Below, piece after piece: positions 8,737 through 17,643 of a stretch of 64,000 nt of DNA. Under the pieces are notes generated by a model, which saw only the letters and a list, made by a program, of their open reading frames with translations, searched no databases and was not told the DNA's origin. Source of the DNA: Rhizobium laguerreae (lineage in GTDB: Bacteria; Pseudomonadota; Alphaproteobacteria; Rhizobiales; Rhizobiaceae); assembly GCF_002008165.1 (NCBI RefSeq), contig NZ_MRDM01000009.1:62001-126000 (forward strand). Direction: 5' to 3'. How positions within the stretch are numbered: the stretch's first letter is position 1; the number at the start of each line of letters is the position of its first letter. The translations under genes and the position numbers were made by a program.

Positions 8737-9641
8737 GTCGGGCTCCGGAGACGGGTGCGCAGGGAGGCGGCAAGTTTGTCGAGAGCCGGCATGCCGAACC
8801 GGGATAGCCTGACGAAAAGCACCAGCAGGAACACGGCATGGCCGCCGATCAGGAAGCCTTGCGGATGCAATTGCGCGCCGAGCGATTGGGCAAGGCCGAG
8901 AACGATGCCGCCGGCAAGCGTGCCCCATAGCGATCCCGCTCCGCCGATCACGGCCGCCTCGAAGGCGAAGAGAAGCTGCGGGCCGCCGGAATAGGCGCTG
9001 AAGGTTGCCCGCATCCCGAGAAAAGCACCGGCGATCCCGACCGTGACCATGGTGATCGCGGTGGCGACGGCGTTTACCCTGCGGGCATCGATGCCGACCA
9101 GCCCCGCCGTATCGGGATCTTCGGCCGTGGCGCGGATCGCGCGACCAAGTGCAAAGCGGCTCAGGAAGAACTGCAGCCCGCCGAGAACGAGGATTGCCGT
9201 CACCATCATCATGACGGCAAGCTTGCCGACGTAGATGTGGCCCGGCAGTTGCCAGGAGGCATAGGACAGGTTGCCGATAAACGGCGCGAGCGACCGGGTG
9301 TCGGCGCCGAACTGCTCGAACAGCAGGTTGTCGATGACGATCGACAGGCCGAAGGTCGTCAGGATCGGCAGCAGCGTGCCGCCGCGGGCGCTGCGCTCCA
9401 GAATGAAGCGCTGCAACAGCCAGCCGGCCGCTGCCATGATGGGCAGCACGATCAGCAGGCCGGCGAAAGGCGGAATGCCGGCTTTGGCGGCGAGCAGCCA
9501 CAACCCGTAAGCGGCTGCGACCGCCAGGCTGCCATGCGCGAGATTGATGATCCGCATGACCGAGAACATGAAGGACAGTCCGCAGGCGATAACGGCGTAG
9601 TAACCGCCGAGCAGGATGCCCTGGAGCAGGGTATTGATCAC
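8733..9641 (-). CDS. livH: ABC transporter permease, LivH type
   Basis: The 302-residue integral membrane protein is the first permease of the HAAT importer. Landmarks are the N-terminal LQGILLGGYYAVIACGLSF, the family segment RIINLAHGSLAVAAAYG, the coupling loop GRAIRATAEDPDTAGLVGID and the glycine-rich AVIGGAGSLWGTLAGG. The start is a GTG at 9641, chosen because AAAGGAG lies seven bases upstream and because it overlaps the livF stop by four bases (GTGA). It should pair with LivM to form the channel. Confidence 0.9.
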   Translation of the reverse strand: MINTLLQGILLGGYYAVIACGLSFMFSVMRIINLAHGSLAVAAAYGLWLLAAKAGIPPFAGLLIVLPIMAAAGWLLQRFILERSARGGTLLPILTTFGLSIVIDNLLFEQFGADTRSLAPFIGNLSYASWQLPGHIYVGKLAVMMMVTAILVLGGLQFFLSRFALGRAIRATAEDPDTAGLVGIDARRVNAVATAITMVTVGIAGAFLGMRATFSAYSGGPQLLFAFEAAVIGGAGSLWGTLAGGIVLGLAQSLGAQLHPQGFLIGGHAVFLLVLFVRLSRFGMPALDKLAASLRTRLRSPT

Positions 9642-10366
9642 GATGCGCTCCTTTCGCCAGCTGTCCGGTGCAATCCGAAATAGGCTTGAGTGACATGTTC
9701 GCGCGTGACGGCGGCGGCCGGCCGGTCGAGGACGATGCGCCCTTCCAGCATGCAGATGACACGGTTTGCGACGCTCATGGCGCGGGCGAGATCCTGCTCG
9801 ACGAGCACGATGGTCGTTCCCGAGGTGAGCAGTGCCTGCAGCTGGGCATAGACGCGATCGACGACCAGAGGCGAAAGCCCGAGCGAGACCTCGTCCAGGA
9901 GAAGAATATCGGGATTGCTCATCAGCGCCCGGCCGATGGCGGTCGCCTGCTGCTCTCCGCCCGAGAGATGTCCTGTCTTGGCGTGACGGCGGGGCTTCAG
10001 GTTCGGAAAGGCGTCGAGGACGCGGTCGATGCTCCACTCGCCCTTGCGGCCGGAGCTCTTTCCGAGAAGCAGGTTCTCTTCCACCGTCATCTGTGAAAAC
10101 AGGCGCCGGCCTTCCGGCACCAGGGCGATGCCCTTGGCGATCCGTTTGTGGGACGGGACGGCGGCCAGATCTTCATCGTTGAGGAGGACGCGGCCGGAGG
10201 ATGGCAGATGGGCGCCGGCGATCGATCGCAGCAGCGTCGTCTTGCCGGCGCCGTTGGCGCCGACCAGCGCCAGCACTTCGCCCTTGGCAAGATCGAAACT
10301 GACGCCGCGCACCGCCTGGAGCAGGCCATGGCGGACGTCGAGGTCGCGGATGGAGAGAAGGCTCAT
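9638..10366 (-). CDS. livF: ABC transporter ATP-binding protein, LivF type
   Basis: The 242-residue cytoplasmic ATPase energises the HAAT importer. Walker A (GANGAGKTT) is at residues 36-44, the signature LSGGE at 134-138 and Walker B ILLLDE at 154-159. The LivF hallmark VPEGRRLFSQMTVEENLLLG follows the Q-loop region. It overlaps livG by four bases upstream and livH by four bases downstream, so the transporter genes are translationally coupled. Confidence 0.93.
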   Translation of the reverse strand: MSLLSIRDLDVRHGLLQAVRGVSFDLAKGEVLALVGANGAGKTTLLRSIAGAHLPSSGRVLLNDEDLAAVPSHKRIAKGIALVPEGRRLFSQMTVEENLLLGKSSGRKGEWSIDRVLDAFPNLKPRRHAKTGHLSGGEQQATAIGRALMSNPDILLLDEVSLGLSPLVVDRVYAQLQALLTSGTTIVLVEQDLARAMSVANRVICMLEGRIVLDRPAAAVTREHVTQAYFGLHRTAGERSAS

Positions 10367-11118
10367 GCGGGCGTCCCTCCGAGATAGGCCTTGACCACTT
10401 CCGCATCGCTCATGACCGTTTTCGGTTCGCCATCGGCGATGATCCTGCCGGCGTCCATGCAGATCAACCGCTGCGCCACCTGCAGGAGGATATGAACGAT
10501 ATGCTCGATCCAGACGATGCCGATGCCGCGGCGGCGCAATTCGAGGATGGTTTCGACGAGTTCGCTCGCCTCGCCATCGGTCAGGCCGCCGCCGATCTCG
10601 TCGAGCAGCATCAGCCTCGGCTGCGTGGCAAGCGCACGGGCAAGCTCCAGCCGTTTGCGGTCCAGCAGGCCGAGCGTATCGGCGGGGCGGTTGGCGACGC
10701 CAAGCATGCCGCAGACCGAAAGCGAATCCACCACGCGCTCATAGGCCTCGTCGCGGCTTGCGGCATTGCCGTGCGATGCGGCGACGAAAACATTTTCGAA
10801 GGTGGTCATGCCGCCGAAGGGCTTGGGAATCTGATGGGTCCGGACGAGCCCGGACCGGCAGCGCTCCGCCGCCGTCCGGCGCGTGACGTCGACGCCATCG
10901 AAACTGATGCTTCCCTCATTCGGAGGGAAGGCGCCGGCGAGCACGCTGAGCAGGGTCGTCTTGCCAGCGCCGTTCGGCCCGACAATGCCGATCGCCTCGC
11001 CATCGCTCATGGAAAAATCAAGATTCTCCAGCACCACCAGCGCGCCGAACCGCTTGTGGATCCCCTTGGCCGAGAGAAAGGCTGCCCCCGGCCGTCTTTG
11101 AGCTTCCCGCTGCAGCAC
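10363..11118 (-). CDS. livG: ABC transporter ATP-binding protein, LivG type
   Basis: The 251-residue ATPase is the partner of LivF. It has Walker A GPNGAGKTT and Walker B RLMLLDE. The LivG-specific tail IVWIEHIVHILLQVAQRL is present. The signature position reads LGLLDRKRLELARAL, not LSGGQ or AYGQQ. This relaxed C-loop occurs in part of the LivG subfamily as far as I recall, so I do not take it as loss of function, because LivF keeps a canonical signature. It starts six bases after the binding-protein gene. Confidence 0.9.
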   Translation of the reverse strand: MLQREAQRRPGAAFLSAKGIHKRFGALVVLENLDFSMSDGEAIGIVGPNGAGKTTLLSVLAGAFPPNEGSISFDGVDVTRRTAAERCRSGLVRTHQIPKPFGGMTTFENVFVAASHGNAASRDEAYERVVDSLSVCGMLGVANRPADTLGLLDRKRLELARALATQPRLMLLDEIGGGLTDGEASELVETILELRRRGIGIVWIEHIVHILLQVAQRLICMDAGRIIADGEPKTVMSDAEVVKAYLGGTPA

Positions 11119-11124
11119 TGTGCC

Positions 11125-12444
11125 TTACCCGTTATAGGCGGTGAGCTTGGCGCCGACCGGGACGTTGGGGTCTGTGGCGTTTTCGGTGACGACGTAGTCG
11201 AGCGCGAATTTCGAGCCCTCCGGCGCTTTCACCCATTGCGTGCCGATGATCGGTCCGGGAGAGACGTTGGCGACTGGGCCGCTGGTGAAGTCGACCTTGC
11301 CGGCGATGGTGGTGGTCTTCAGCGTGCTGATCGCCTTGGCGACGGCCTCCTTGCTTTTGACGTCGGTGCTGGCCTTCAGTGCATCGAAGCCGGCGTCGAG
11401 AAGCGCAAGGCTGGCGCCGAGCTGCTGTGTCCACTGCTTGCCGCTTGCCGTTTCATAGCCATCAGCAAGTTCGGTGCCGGAAACGCCCGTCAGCGCGGAT
11501 TTGTACGGGAAGGCCTTATGCCAGTAGGCGGCGCTGCCGATGTTCAGGCCGAGATCGCCGAGCGCCTCGATGTCGGAGGGAAACAGGCCCGTCTTGGCGA
11601 TCTGGCAGATCTTGATCTGCTGGGTAAGGCCCTGCTGCGCGGCCTGACGCCAGAAGGCGGCGAAGTCGGGCGGTATCGGGAACGAGTTGAAGATCTCCAC
11701 GCCTTCCTGCCTGAAGAGAGCGATCTGCGCGGTAAAGTCGGTGGTTCCGGTTTCATAGGCTCCGGGATCGACGATGGTGAAGCCCGCCTTGGCGAGCGCC
11801 GGCGCCAGATGGGTGCGGATTGCATTGCCGTCCGCGTCGTTGGGATACATGACGCCGACCTTCTTGTTGGTCTCGATCAGGTTCCACTGCGAAACATAGG
11901 CCTTGTGGAACTCTTCGACGCCGAAGCCGAAATGATAGGTCCACTTGAACGGCGAGGGTGCGCCCGGCTTGGCGCCGCGGCCGAAATACCAGGCTTCCCA
12001 GGGCATGACCGTCGAGAGGCAGGGAATGCCTGCCGCTTCGCAGGCATCGGCCACCGGATTGATGGTTTCGGGCGTCGAGACGGCGAGCATCAGGTCGATC
12101 GCCTGGTTGTTGATCAGGTCCTTCGCCAGCTGGCCTGCGCGCGAGGGATCGGACTGAGTGTCCTGGTCGAGAATGTCAACCTTCCAGGTCTTGCCGCCCG
12201 CCTGCAGGCCGTTCGCCAGCGCCTTGCGCGCCAGTTCCAGCACATAACCGTCCGTTTCGCCGAAGCCGCCGAGAGGGCCGGTGCGCGGGCTGATGAAGCC
12301 GACCTTCAGCGTGTCGCTGCTTTGAGCGAAGGCCGTGCGGCCGGAAAGCGCCAGCGCCGCACCGCCCGCCACGGTCGATGCGATGAAAGAGCGGCGGCTC
12401 AGCGATGCCGCGTTGATTTTTCCGCTGCGGAAAATGCCGTTCAT
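11125..12444 (-). CDS. Periplasmic substrate-binding protein, HAAT family (LivK-like)
   Basis: The 439-residue binding protein delivers substrate to the LivHMGF importer. The export signal carries a twin-arginine motif (SLSRRSFIAS), a hydrophobic core and an AFA cleavage region, so it is probably a Tat substrate. The mature part begins with LKVGFISPRTGPLGGFGETDG and has the two-lobed type I periplasmic-binding fold expected of the family. The ATG at 12444 is preceded by GGAGGAA at seven bases; an earlier in-frame ATG at 12489 would put extra sequence before the signal. The gene lies between vdh copy 2 and livG. Members of this family in aromatic operons bind aromatic acids or alcohols. The ligand here is unknown. 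Confidence 0.88.
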   Translation of the reverse strand: MNGIFRSGKINAASLSRRSFIASTVAGGAALALSGRTAFAQSSDTLKVGFISPRTGPLGGFGETDGYVLELARKALANGLQAGGKTWKVDILDQDTQSDPSRAGQLAKDLINNQAIDLMLAVSTPETINPVADACEAAGIPCLSTVMPWEAWYFGRGAKPGAPSPFKWTYHFGFGVEEFHKAYVSQWNLIETNKKVGVMYPNDADGNAIRTHLAPALAKAGFTIVDPGAYETGTTDFTAQIALFRQEGVEIFNSFPIPPDFAAFWRQAAQQGLTQQIKICQIAKTGLFPSDIEALGDLGLNIGSAAYWHKAFPYKSALTGVSGTELADGYETASGKQWTQQLGASLALLDAGFDALKASTDVKSKEAVAKAISTLKTTTIAGKVDFTSGPVANVSPGPIIGTQWVKAPEGSKFALDYVVTENATDPNVPVGAKLTAYNG

Positions 12445-12512
12445 GAAATCATTCCTCCCTCTTGATCGGGCCTCCCGGCCCGTTCCCATTGTTCATATCG
12501 GCCGATCTCAAT

Positions 12513-13976
12513 TCAGATCGGGTAGTGCCGTTTTCCCGACGCCATGGTGATCCATCGGAGCTCGGTGAATTCATCGATCGCCGCCTTGCCGCCGAAGCGG
12601 CCGTAGCCGCTTGATTTGACGCCGCCGAAGGGCATTTGCGGCTCGTCGGAAACGGTCGCCTCGTTGATGTGGCAGATGCCGGATTCGAGCCGCATGGCGA
12701 CGGCAAGCGCTGCATTGACGTCGGCGCTGAAGACGGCGGCCGACAGCCCGTATTCGTTGTCGTTGGCAACCGTCACAGCCTCGTCGACGCTGCCGACCCG
12801 GACGATCGCCGCGACCGGTCCAAAGCTCTCCTCGCGATAGATGCGCATGGCAGGCGTCACGTGATCGATGACGGTCGCGTCCATCAGGGTGCCGTTGGCC
12901 TGGCCGCCGCAGACGAGGACCGCGCCCTTCTGGAGGGCATCATCGACGAGCGACCGGACGCGGCGGACGGCCTCAGTGTTGATCAGCGTGCCGAGCGGCG
13001 TGTTGCCGTCCCTGGGATTGCCGGCGACAAGGGTTGCGGCTTTCGTGCGGAACTTGCCGACGAAACCGTCGGCGATCTCGTCCATGAGGATGATCCGTTC
13101 GGTCGACATGCAGATCTGGCCCTGGTTCATGAAGGCGCCGAAGGCGGCAGCGCGCACGGCCTCGTCGATGTCGGCGTCGGCAAGGACGATGAACGGCGCC
13201 TTGCCGCCAAGTTCGAGCAGGCAGCGCTTGAGATGCCTTCCCGCGGATTCGGCGATGATCCTGCCGACACGGGTGGAGCCGGTGAAGTTGATGCGGCGCA
13301 CGGCCGGATGGGCGATCAGCGCATCGACGACGGCGGCGGCATCGCTCGGCGCATTGGAAACGACATTGACGACGCCGCGCGGAAAGCCGGCGTCACGCAG
13401 GATGTCGCCGACCAGGCTATGGGTCTTCGGGCAGAGTTCGGACGCCTTCAGGATGACCGTGTTGCCGCAGGCAAGCGGCATGGCAACCGCGCGGGTGCCG
13501 AGGATAATAGGTGCATTCCAAGGGGCAATGCCGACGCAGACGCCTGCCGGCTGACGGACCGCCATGGCGAGGCTTCCCGGAATGCCGGAAGGAATGATCT
13601 CGCCTGATATTTGCGTGGTCATCGCCGCCGCCTCTCGAAGAATATCCGCGCCGAGCCCGCAATTGATCGCCGCCCATTGCGCGGTGGCGCCGGTTTCGCC
13701 GGTCATGGCGGCAATGAGTTCGGGTGTGCGGGCCTCGAGGATATCGGCTGCGGCATTCAGAAGTCTGCGCCGTTCGCCCGGGCCAGTCTGCGACCAGTCC
13801 GGAAAGGCGGCGGCGGCCGCATTGGCTGCCCGCGTCATGTCGGCAACGGATCCTGCCGAGGCGATCGTTGCGACGTCGCCGGTCAACGGATCGATGCGTT
13901 CGAAGGTGGCTCCTTCGGAAGCATCCATCGCCTCGTTGTTGATCATCAGCTGTGCCGAAAACACTGGTCCACCCAT
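12513..13976 (-). CDS. vdh: Aromatic aldehyde dehydrogenase, vanillin/salicylaldehyde type (copy 2)
   Basis: This 487-residue enzyme is a close paralogue of the dehydrogenase at 5404-6849 and shares long identical blocks, such as MNQGQICMSTERI and CHIN plus EAQMPFGGVK-like sequence. Catalytic residues are Asn154 (APWNAP), Glu255 (LLELGGKAP) and Cys289. It is the first gene of the minus-strand operon, 68 bases before the binding-protein gene, and opposes an AraC regulator. The start is uncertain: the ATG at 13976 has only a weak site, while an in-frame GTG four codons later has GGGTGGA before it and would line up better with copy 1. Two copies in one operon suggest different aldehydes (for example vanillin and p-hydroxybenzaldehyde) or a recent duplication around the transporter. 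Confidence 0.87.
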   Translation of the reverse strand: MGGPVFSAQLMINNEAMDASEGATFERIDPLTGDVATIASAGSVADMTRAANAAAAAFPDWSQTGPGERRRLLNAAADILEARTPELIAAMTGETGATAQWAAINCGLGADILREAAAMTTQISGEIIPSGIPGSLAMAVRQPAGVCVGIAPWNAPIILGTRAVAMPLACGNTVILKASELCPKTHSLVGDILRDAGFPRGVVNVVSNAPSDAAAVVDALIAHPAVRRINFTGSTRVGRIIAESAGRHLKRCLLELGGKAPFIVLADADIDEAVRAAAFGAFMNQGQICMSTERIILMDEIADGFVGKFRTKAATLVAGNPRDGNTPLGTLINTEAVRRVRSLVDDALQKGAVLVCGGQANGTLMDATVIDHVTPAMRIYREESFGPVAAIVRVGSVDEAVTVANDNEYGLSAAVFSADVNAALAVAMRLESGICHINEATVSDEPQMPFGGVKSSGYGRFGGKAAIDEFTELRWITMASGKRHYPI

Positions 13977-14151
13977 TCGTCCCGCATTGGCGCCATGTGA
14001 TGACGCTTACATTGTTGCCATGGGAGAAAACGTGCGGACGCGGCGCCACGAGGGCCGCCTGACCGTTCCTGCATCTGTTGAAGAGCCTCCTCCCAAAGGC
14101 TTATGAAGAAGAGGTTACGCCGATCGCGTGCGGATGGAATGCGATTTATTG

Positions 14152-14179
14152 GGTTAATATTGTAATTATCCGGTAATAT
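14152..14179 (+). promoter_or_regulatory. Putative AraC-type direct repeat in divergent promoter
   Basis: The AT-rich gap between vdh copy 2 and the AraC gene holds GGTTAATAT (14152-14160) and GGTAATAT (14172-14179), spaced about 20 bases start to start. That is two helical turns, as AraC-family dimers or tandem domains prefer. No other repeat stands out. The site assignment is inference. Confidence 0.35.
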
Positions 14180-14214
14180 CAGCATTGTTTGACATGGGGA
14201 TAGGAGGAGAAGCG

Positions 14215-15114
14215 TTGGCAACGGACGGGGGGATTCATCACTATGCCAGGGGCGAGTGGTACGGGCCGTCGCTGTCGCACCGGCGTATCCGTTTTCAAAA
14301 AGGGTTGTATGCCGATTTCCACCATTTCCTGCTGCTTGGGGAGGGGAGTGGGGAGCTTCATTTCGACAATGGCGAACATCGGCCGCTGCACGGACCGCTG
14401 CTTGCCTTCCTGCCGCCGCAGGCGCGATGCGACCTGTCGATATCAGCCGGAACCGCGGCTCATCTGGTCGGCGCTTCGCCGCAGATCATGGTCGATGCGA
14501 TCGGCGACAAGGTGGAATCCTATTCGCTGCGCATCTTCATCGAACAGCGCAAGCTGGTCGAGGCACTGGATCCCTTGACGGTCACCGAAATCAGCCCGCT
14601 GATCTCCGGCTTCGTGCGGGAACTGGGCGACCCCTCCCGCTCCTCCTGGATGGTCGCCTCCGCCTATATCAGGCTCATCCTGATGGCGCTGTGGCGTGGC
14701 TCCGATGGCGAGAGAAGCGAGCAGCGCGGGCAGGGCGAAGTGGGTTCGATCCTGCAGAGGTATCGGCAACTGGTCGAGGCCGGTTTCCGCCAGCACCGGC
14801 CGATCAGCGATTATGCCGCGGAGTTGGGCGTCACGGCCGACCGGCTGCATTCCACCTGCCAAAGGGCGCTCGGCCGCTCGCCGATCCAACTGCTGCACGA
14901 GCGTGTGGTGCAGGAGGCAAAGCTCAGATTGGAGCGATCGGCCCGCAATATCCAGGAAATCTCCGACAGCCTCGGCTTTCGCGACCCAACCTATTTCAGC
15001 CATTTCTTCAAGCGCAAGACCGGCCTTTCACCCGCCGGCTACCGCGAGATCGCCCGCGCTTCCGCCGGCTCGGAAAACAGCATGCTGTCCTCGGGTTATG
15101 CGGATTGGCCTTAG
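14215..15114 (+). CDS. AraC-family transcriptional regulator
   Basis: The product (299 residues from the chosen start) has an N-terminal cupin-like effector domain, beginning GGIHHYARGEWYGPSLSHRR and containing LLLGEGSGELHFDNGEHRPL. The C-terminal double helix-turn-helix has the hallmark IQEISDSLGFRDPTYFSHFFKRKTG-type second motif. I favour TTG 14215 as start because GGAGGAG lies just before it; the ATG at 14194 would place that ribosome binding site inside the coding sequence. It is divergent from the vdh-liv-calA operon and most likely activates it in response to an aromatic ligand. A terminator hairpin follows at 15218. Confidence 0.85.
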   Translation: MATDGGIHHYARGEWYGPSLSHRRIRFQKGLYADFHHFLLLGEGSGELHFDNGEHRPLHGPLLAFLPPQARCDLSISAGTAAHLVGASPQIMVDAIGDKVESYSLRIFIEQRKLVEALDPLTVTEISPLISGFVRELGDPSRSSWMVASAYIRLILMALWRGSDGERSEQRGQGEVGSILQRYRQLVEAGFRQHRPISDYAAELGVTADRLHSTCQRALGRSPIQLLHERVVQEAKLRLERSARNIQEISDSLGFRDPTYFSHFFKRKTGLSPAGYREIARASAGSENSMLSSGYADWP

Positions 15115-15217
15115 GGCACCGACGCCTTCTCGATGCGAGTCAACCGGAAGTTCGCGTAACGCCGGTGCCTCTCGCTTTCACAGGGAGGGGCCATGGGTGA
15201 CCAATTTCCAAGCCGAG

Positions 15218-15249
15218 AGCCCGTAGGTCGATGGACGAACGGGCTTTTT
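15218..15249 (+). terminator. Rho-independent terminator after the AraC gene
   Basis: AGCCCGT (15218-15224) pairs perfectly with ACGGGCT (15239-15245), followed by TTTT. It lies about 100 bases downstream of the AraC stop. Confidence 0.7.
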
Positions 15250-15295
15250 GCAGCGGATTGCCGTCACGAAAGGGCGGCGGTTGAACGATTGCAGT

Positions 15296-15478
15296 CTATC
15301 CGGACGATTTCGACGGGCGTCGCCGAAAGAGCTGATCCCAGATGTCGTACCCCGCAGGGACAATCCCGATCAGCAGTGCAGCGGCCAAATCGAACCGTGG
15401 AACAAACGCCAGGATGATCGCGCAGAACGCGACAAGCGTCACGAATGCAAATATTGCAAAAAACCGGCTTCTGTTCAT
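15296..15478 (-). CDS. Small two-helix membrane protein linked to TRAP genes
   Basis: This 60-residue protein starts MNRSRFFAIFAFV and has two hydrophobic segments separated by VPRFD, with a basic C-terminus (FRRRPSKSSG). The ATG at 15478 has AAGGA about eight bases upstream. It begins 34 bases after the stop of dctM, on the same strand, so it is probably the last gene of the TRAP operon. I know no function; a stabilising or accessory membrane subunit of the transporter is one possibility. Short length makes the call moderate. Confidence 0.55.
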   Translation of the reverse strand: MNRSRFFAIFAFVTLVAFCAIILAFVPRFDLAAALLIGIVPAGYDIWDQLFRRRPSKSSG

Positions 15479-15512
15479 CGGTCTATCCTTTCGGAATGGG
15501 CCAGACACTGCG

Positions 15513-16940
15513 TCATCTCTGTACTCCATAGAGTAGATTCGGCAGCATGTAGACGATGCTCGGGAACAGATAGATGACCACCATGCAGAGAATGACGATC
15601 AACATATACGGCATCATGCCGCGGAAGATGTCGGTCAGTTTGACATGCGGAGGCGAGACGCCCTTCAAGTAGTATGCCGACATCGCCATGGGTGGTGATA
15701 GGAAGGCCGTCTGCAGGTTGATTGCCACGAGGATACCGAAGAACAGCGGATCGATCCCGAAATGCGGCAGCAGCGGAATGAAGATCGGGATGAAGATGAC
15801 GATGATTTCAGTCCATTCCAGAGGCCAGCCGAGAATGAAGATGATGATCTGGGCCAGGATCAGGAACATCAGCGGCGACATGTCCAGGCCGGTCACGAAG
15901 TCACTGATGAACTGTTGGCCGCCGAGATAGGCGAATACCGATGCGAAGGTCGCCGAACCGACGAACAACCAGCAGACCATCGCGGTCGTTCGCGCCGTCA
16001 GATACACCGACTCCTTCAGTCGCTGCCAGGTCAGCGCCCGATAGGCCGCAGCAAGCGCCAGTCCCCCCAATGCGCCGATTGCGGCGGCTTCCGACGGCGT
16101 TGCCAGGCCAAAGAGAATGGCACCCAGCACCGCAAGAATTAGAAAGGCGAGCGGCGCGAAGGATGTAAGCATCATCCAGGCGAGTTGGACCGGCGTGTGC
16201 TCGCCCACATCTTCTTTCGTTGGCCGCGGCGCCAGTTGCGGCTGCAGGATTGCTCGCACCACGACATAGATGAGATAAAACCCCGCCAGGGCGAGGCCGG
16301 GCAGGAGCGCCGCCGCATACATTCGGACAACCGAGATCCCGGAGGTGGCCGCATAGACGATCAGCAGGATGGAAGGCGGGATCAGGATCCCGAGCGTGCC
16401 GCCCGCGCAGATCACGCCCGTCGCGTAGCGCACGTCGTACTTTGCCTTCAGCATCGCTGGTAGGGCGAGCAGTCCCATCAACGTCACCACGGCCCCGACG
16501 ATGCCGGTTGCCGTGGCAAAGAGTGTGCAGGTGGCCAGGGCGGCGACCGCCATCGAGCCGGGCACCCGGCGCGTGACGCTGAATAGCGTCGAGAACAGCC
16601 GATCGACGATGTTGGCTCGCTCGACGATGTAGCCCATGAACAGGAACAGCGGGATAGCCGTCAGCACGTCGTTCTGGATGACCGAGTAGGTCTGGTTGAC
16701 GAACAGATCGAAGATCCGGTTGTTGAAGAAACCGCCGATCCAGGTCTGCGCCAGTGTAAAGGCATCGCCGCCGGATTCGAGCGCGCGGTCATAGCCGCGC
16801 CACATGCGGCCGGCATCGAAATAGGCATAGTATCCGAAGCCGACACCCAGAGCCATCAAGGTGAACGCCACCGGGAATCCGAGGAAGATGGCGAGGATCA
16901 GGATGAGGAGCATCCCGACGGCGATATGTGCATCCGTCAT
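15513..16940 (-). CDS. dctM: TRAP transporter large membrane subunit (DctM)
   Basis: The 475-residue protein is the DctM channel subunit of a tripartite ATP-independent periplasmic transporter, driven by the sodium or proton gradient. It has about twelve to fourteen membrane segments and the family blocks AIPLFLFMGYIVERANIVDRLF, GTLGILIPPSILLIVYA and ATPSEAAAIGALG. An insert of about 40 residues after the first helix (YDRALESGGDAFTLAQTW) is longer than in the basic C4-dicarboxylate DctM and is seen in a large-substrate branch of the family. It overlaps dctQ by four bases (ATGA). Confidence 0.93.
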   Translation of the reverse strand: MTDAHIAVGMLLILILAIFLGFPVAFTLMALGVGFGYYAYFDAGRMWRGYDRALESGGDAFTLAQTWIGGFFNNRIFDLFVNQTYSVIQNDVLTAIPLFLFMGYIVERANIVDRLFSTLFSVTRRVPGSMAVAALATCTLFATATGIVGAVVTLMGLLALPAMLKAKYDVRYATGVICAGGTLGILIPPSILLIVYAATSGISVVRMYAAALLPGLALAGFYLIYVVVRAILQPQLAPRPTKEDVGEHTPVQLAWMMLTSFAPLAFLILAVLGAILFGLATPSEAAAIGALGGLALAAAYRALTWQRLKESVYLTARTTAMVCWLFVGSATFASVFAYLGGQQFISDFVTGLDMSPLMFLILAQIIIFILGWPLEWTEIIVIFIPIFIPLLPHFGIDPLFFGILVAINLQTAFLSPPMAMSAYYLKGVSPPHVKLTDIFRGMMPYMLIVILCMVVIYLFPSIVYMLPNLLYGVQR

Positions 16941-17584
16941 TGAGCGTCCCGATCCCGTGGTTCACGTCCAGCGTCAACTTCCCGCGACGGAAGGAAACCC
17001 TCGTCCTCGGACTTGAGCACGTCCAGGCTTTTTGTTTCCAGTAGTACCTTTTCCAGTTCTTCGACATCTTCGGCCTGCTTCGGCCATTCGCCCGTCCTTA
17101 TGCAGAGAATGCAGCGGAAGACCTGCGCCACGCCCTGCAGGAACAGGAGAATGCCGGCGGCGACGATCACGGCCTTGAACTGGAAGATCGGCACACCGGC
17201 GGGACTGTTGGAACTGACCTCCAGATAGCCCCAACTGCGTGCGGCATATTTCCAGCCCGAGATCACAAGCGCGGTAATACCGGGAAAGAAAAAGATGAAG
17301 TACAACACCAGTTCCAGCCTAGCCTGGGTGCGCGGTTTCCAGAGCCGGTAGATGAAATCGCCGCGCACATGGCCATCACGCGAGAGGGTATACGCTCCCG
17401 CCATCATGAAGATCGTTCCATAGAGCATGTAGCTCAGATCGAAGGCCCAGGGGGTCGGCGCGCGAAAGAGGTAGCGTGCAACAACCTCATAGCCGACGCC
17501 GAAGGCCATGATGAGTATCCCCCACGCGAACACCTTGCCGAACCACGCCGACAATTCGTCGGCGAATGCAATGTAACGGAGCAT
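16937..17584 (-). CDS. dctQ: TRAP transporter small membrane subunit (DctQ)
   Basis: The 215-residue membrane protein has the four hydrophobic segments of DctQ. It starts MLRYIAFADELSAWFGKVFAW and has the conserved YEVVARYLFRAPTPWA and GDFIYRLW-type loop. The charged C-terminal tail of about 60 residues (EDVEELEKVLLETKSLDVLKSEDEG region) is unusually long. It forms the membrane module with DctM. The gene follows dctP after a perfect hairpin. Confidence 0.92.
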   Translation of the reverse strand: MLRYIAFADELSAWFGKVFAWGILIMAFGVGYEVVARYLFRAPTPWAFDLSYMLYGTIFMMAGAYTLSRDGHVRGDFIYRLWKPRTQARLELVLYFIFFFPGITALVISGWKYAARSWGYLEVSSNSPAGVPIFQFKAVIVAAGILLFLQGVAQVFRCILCIRTGEWPKQAEDVEELEKVLLETKSLDVLKSEDEGFLPSREVDAGREPRDRDAQ

Positions 17585-17616
17585 GCAAGCGCCTCCCTAA
17601 TCTCGAAGAGGGACGA

Positions 17617-17635
17617 GGCCCGGAAATACCGGGCC
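17617..17635 (-). promoter_or_regulatory. Perfect hairpin between dctP and dctQM
   Basis: GGCCCGG (17617-17623) and CCGGGCC (17629-17635) with loop AAATA form a short, very stable stem between the binding-protein gene and the permease genes. There is no T tract. Such hairpins often protect the upstream message or partly terminate, giving excess binding protein. The role is inferred from position. Confidence 0.5.
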
Positions 17636-17643
17636 TTCCCCAT

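Noticed and set aside
7699..9762. Single minus-strand open frame covering livM and part of livH
   Set aside because: Only the 3' part from ATG 8736 reads as LivM; the upstream part is out of phase with LivH, which has its own motifs and overlapping start/stop signals.
10653..10700. Non-canonical C-loop in LivG (LGLLDRKRLELARAL)
   Set aside because: Looked like loss of the ABC signature, but this variant occurs in part of the LivG subfamily as far as I recall, and LivF is canonical, so not reported as a defect.
10492..12465. Very long plus-strand open frame (657 codons) opposite livG and the binding-protein gene
   Set aside because: It is antisense to two genes with full motif support, has no recognisable domain, and long antisense frames are expected in GC-rich rhizobial DNA.
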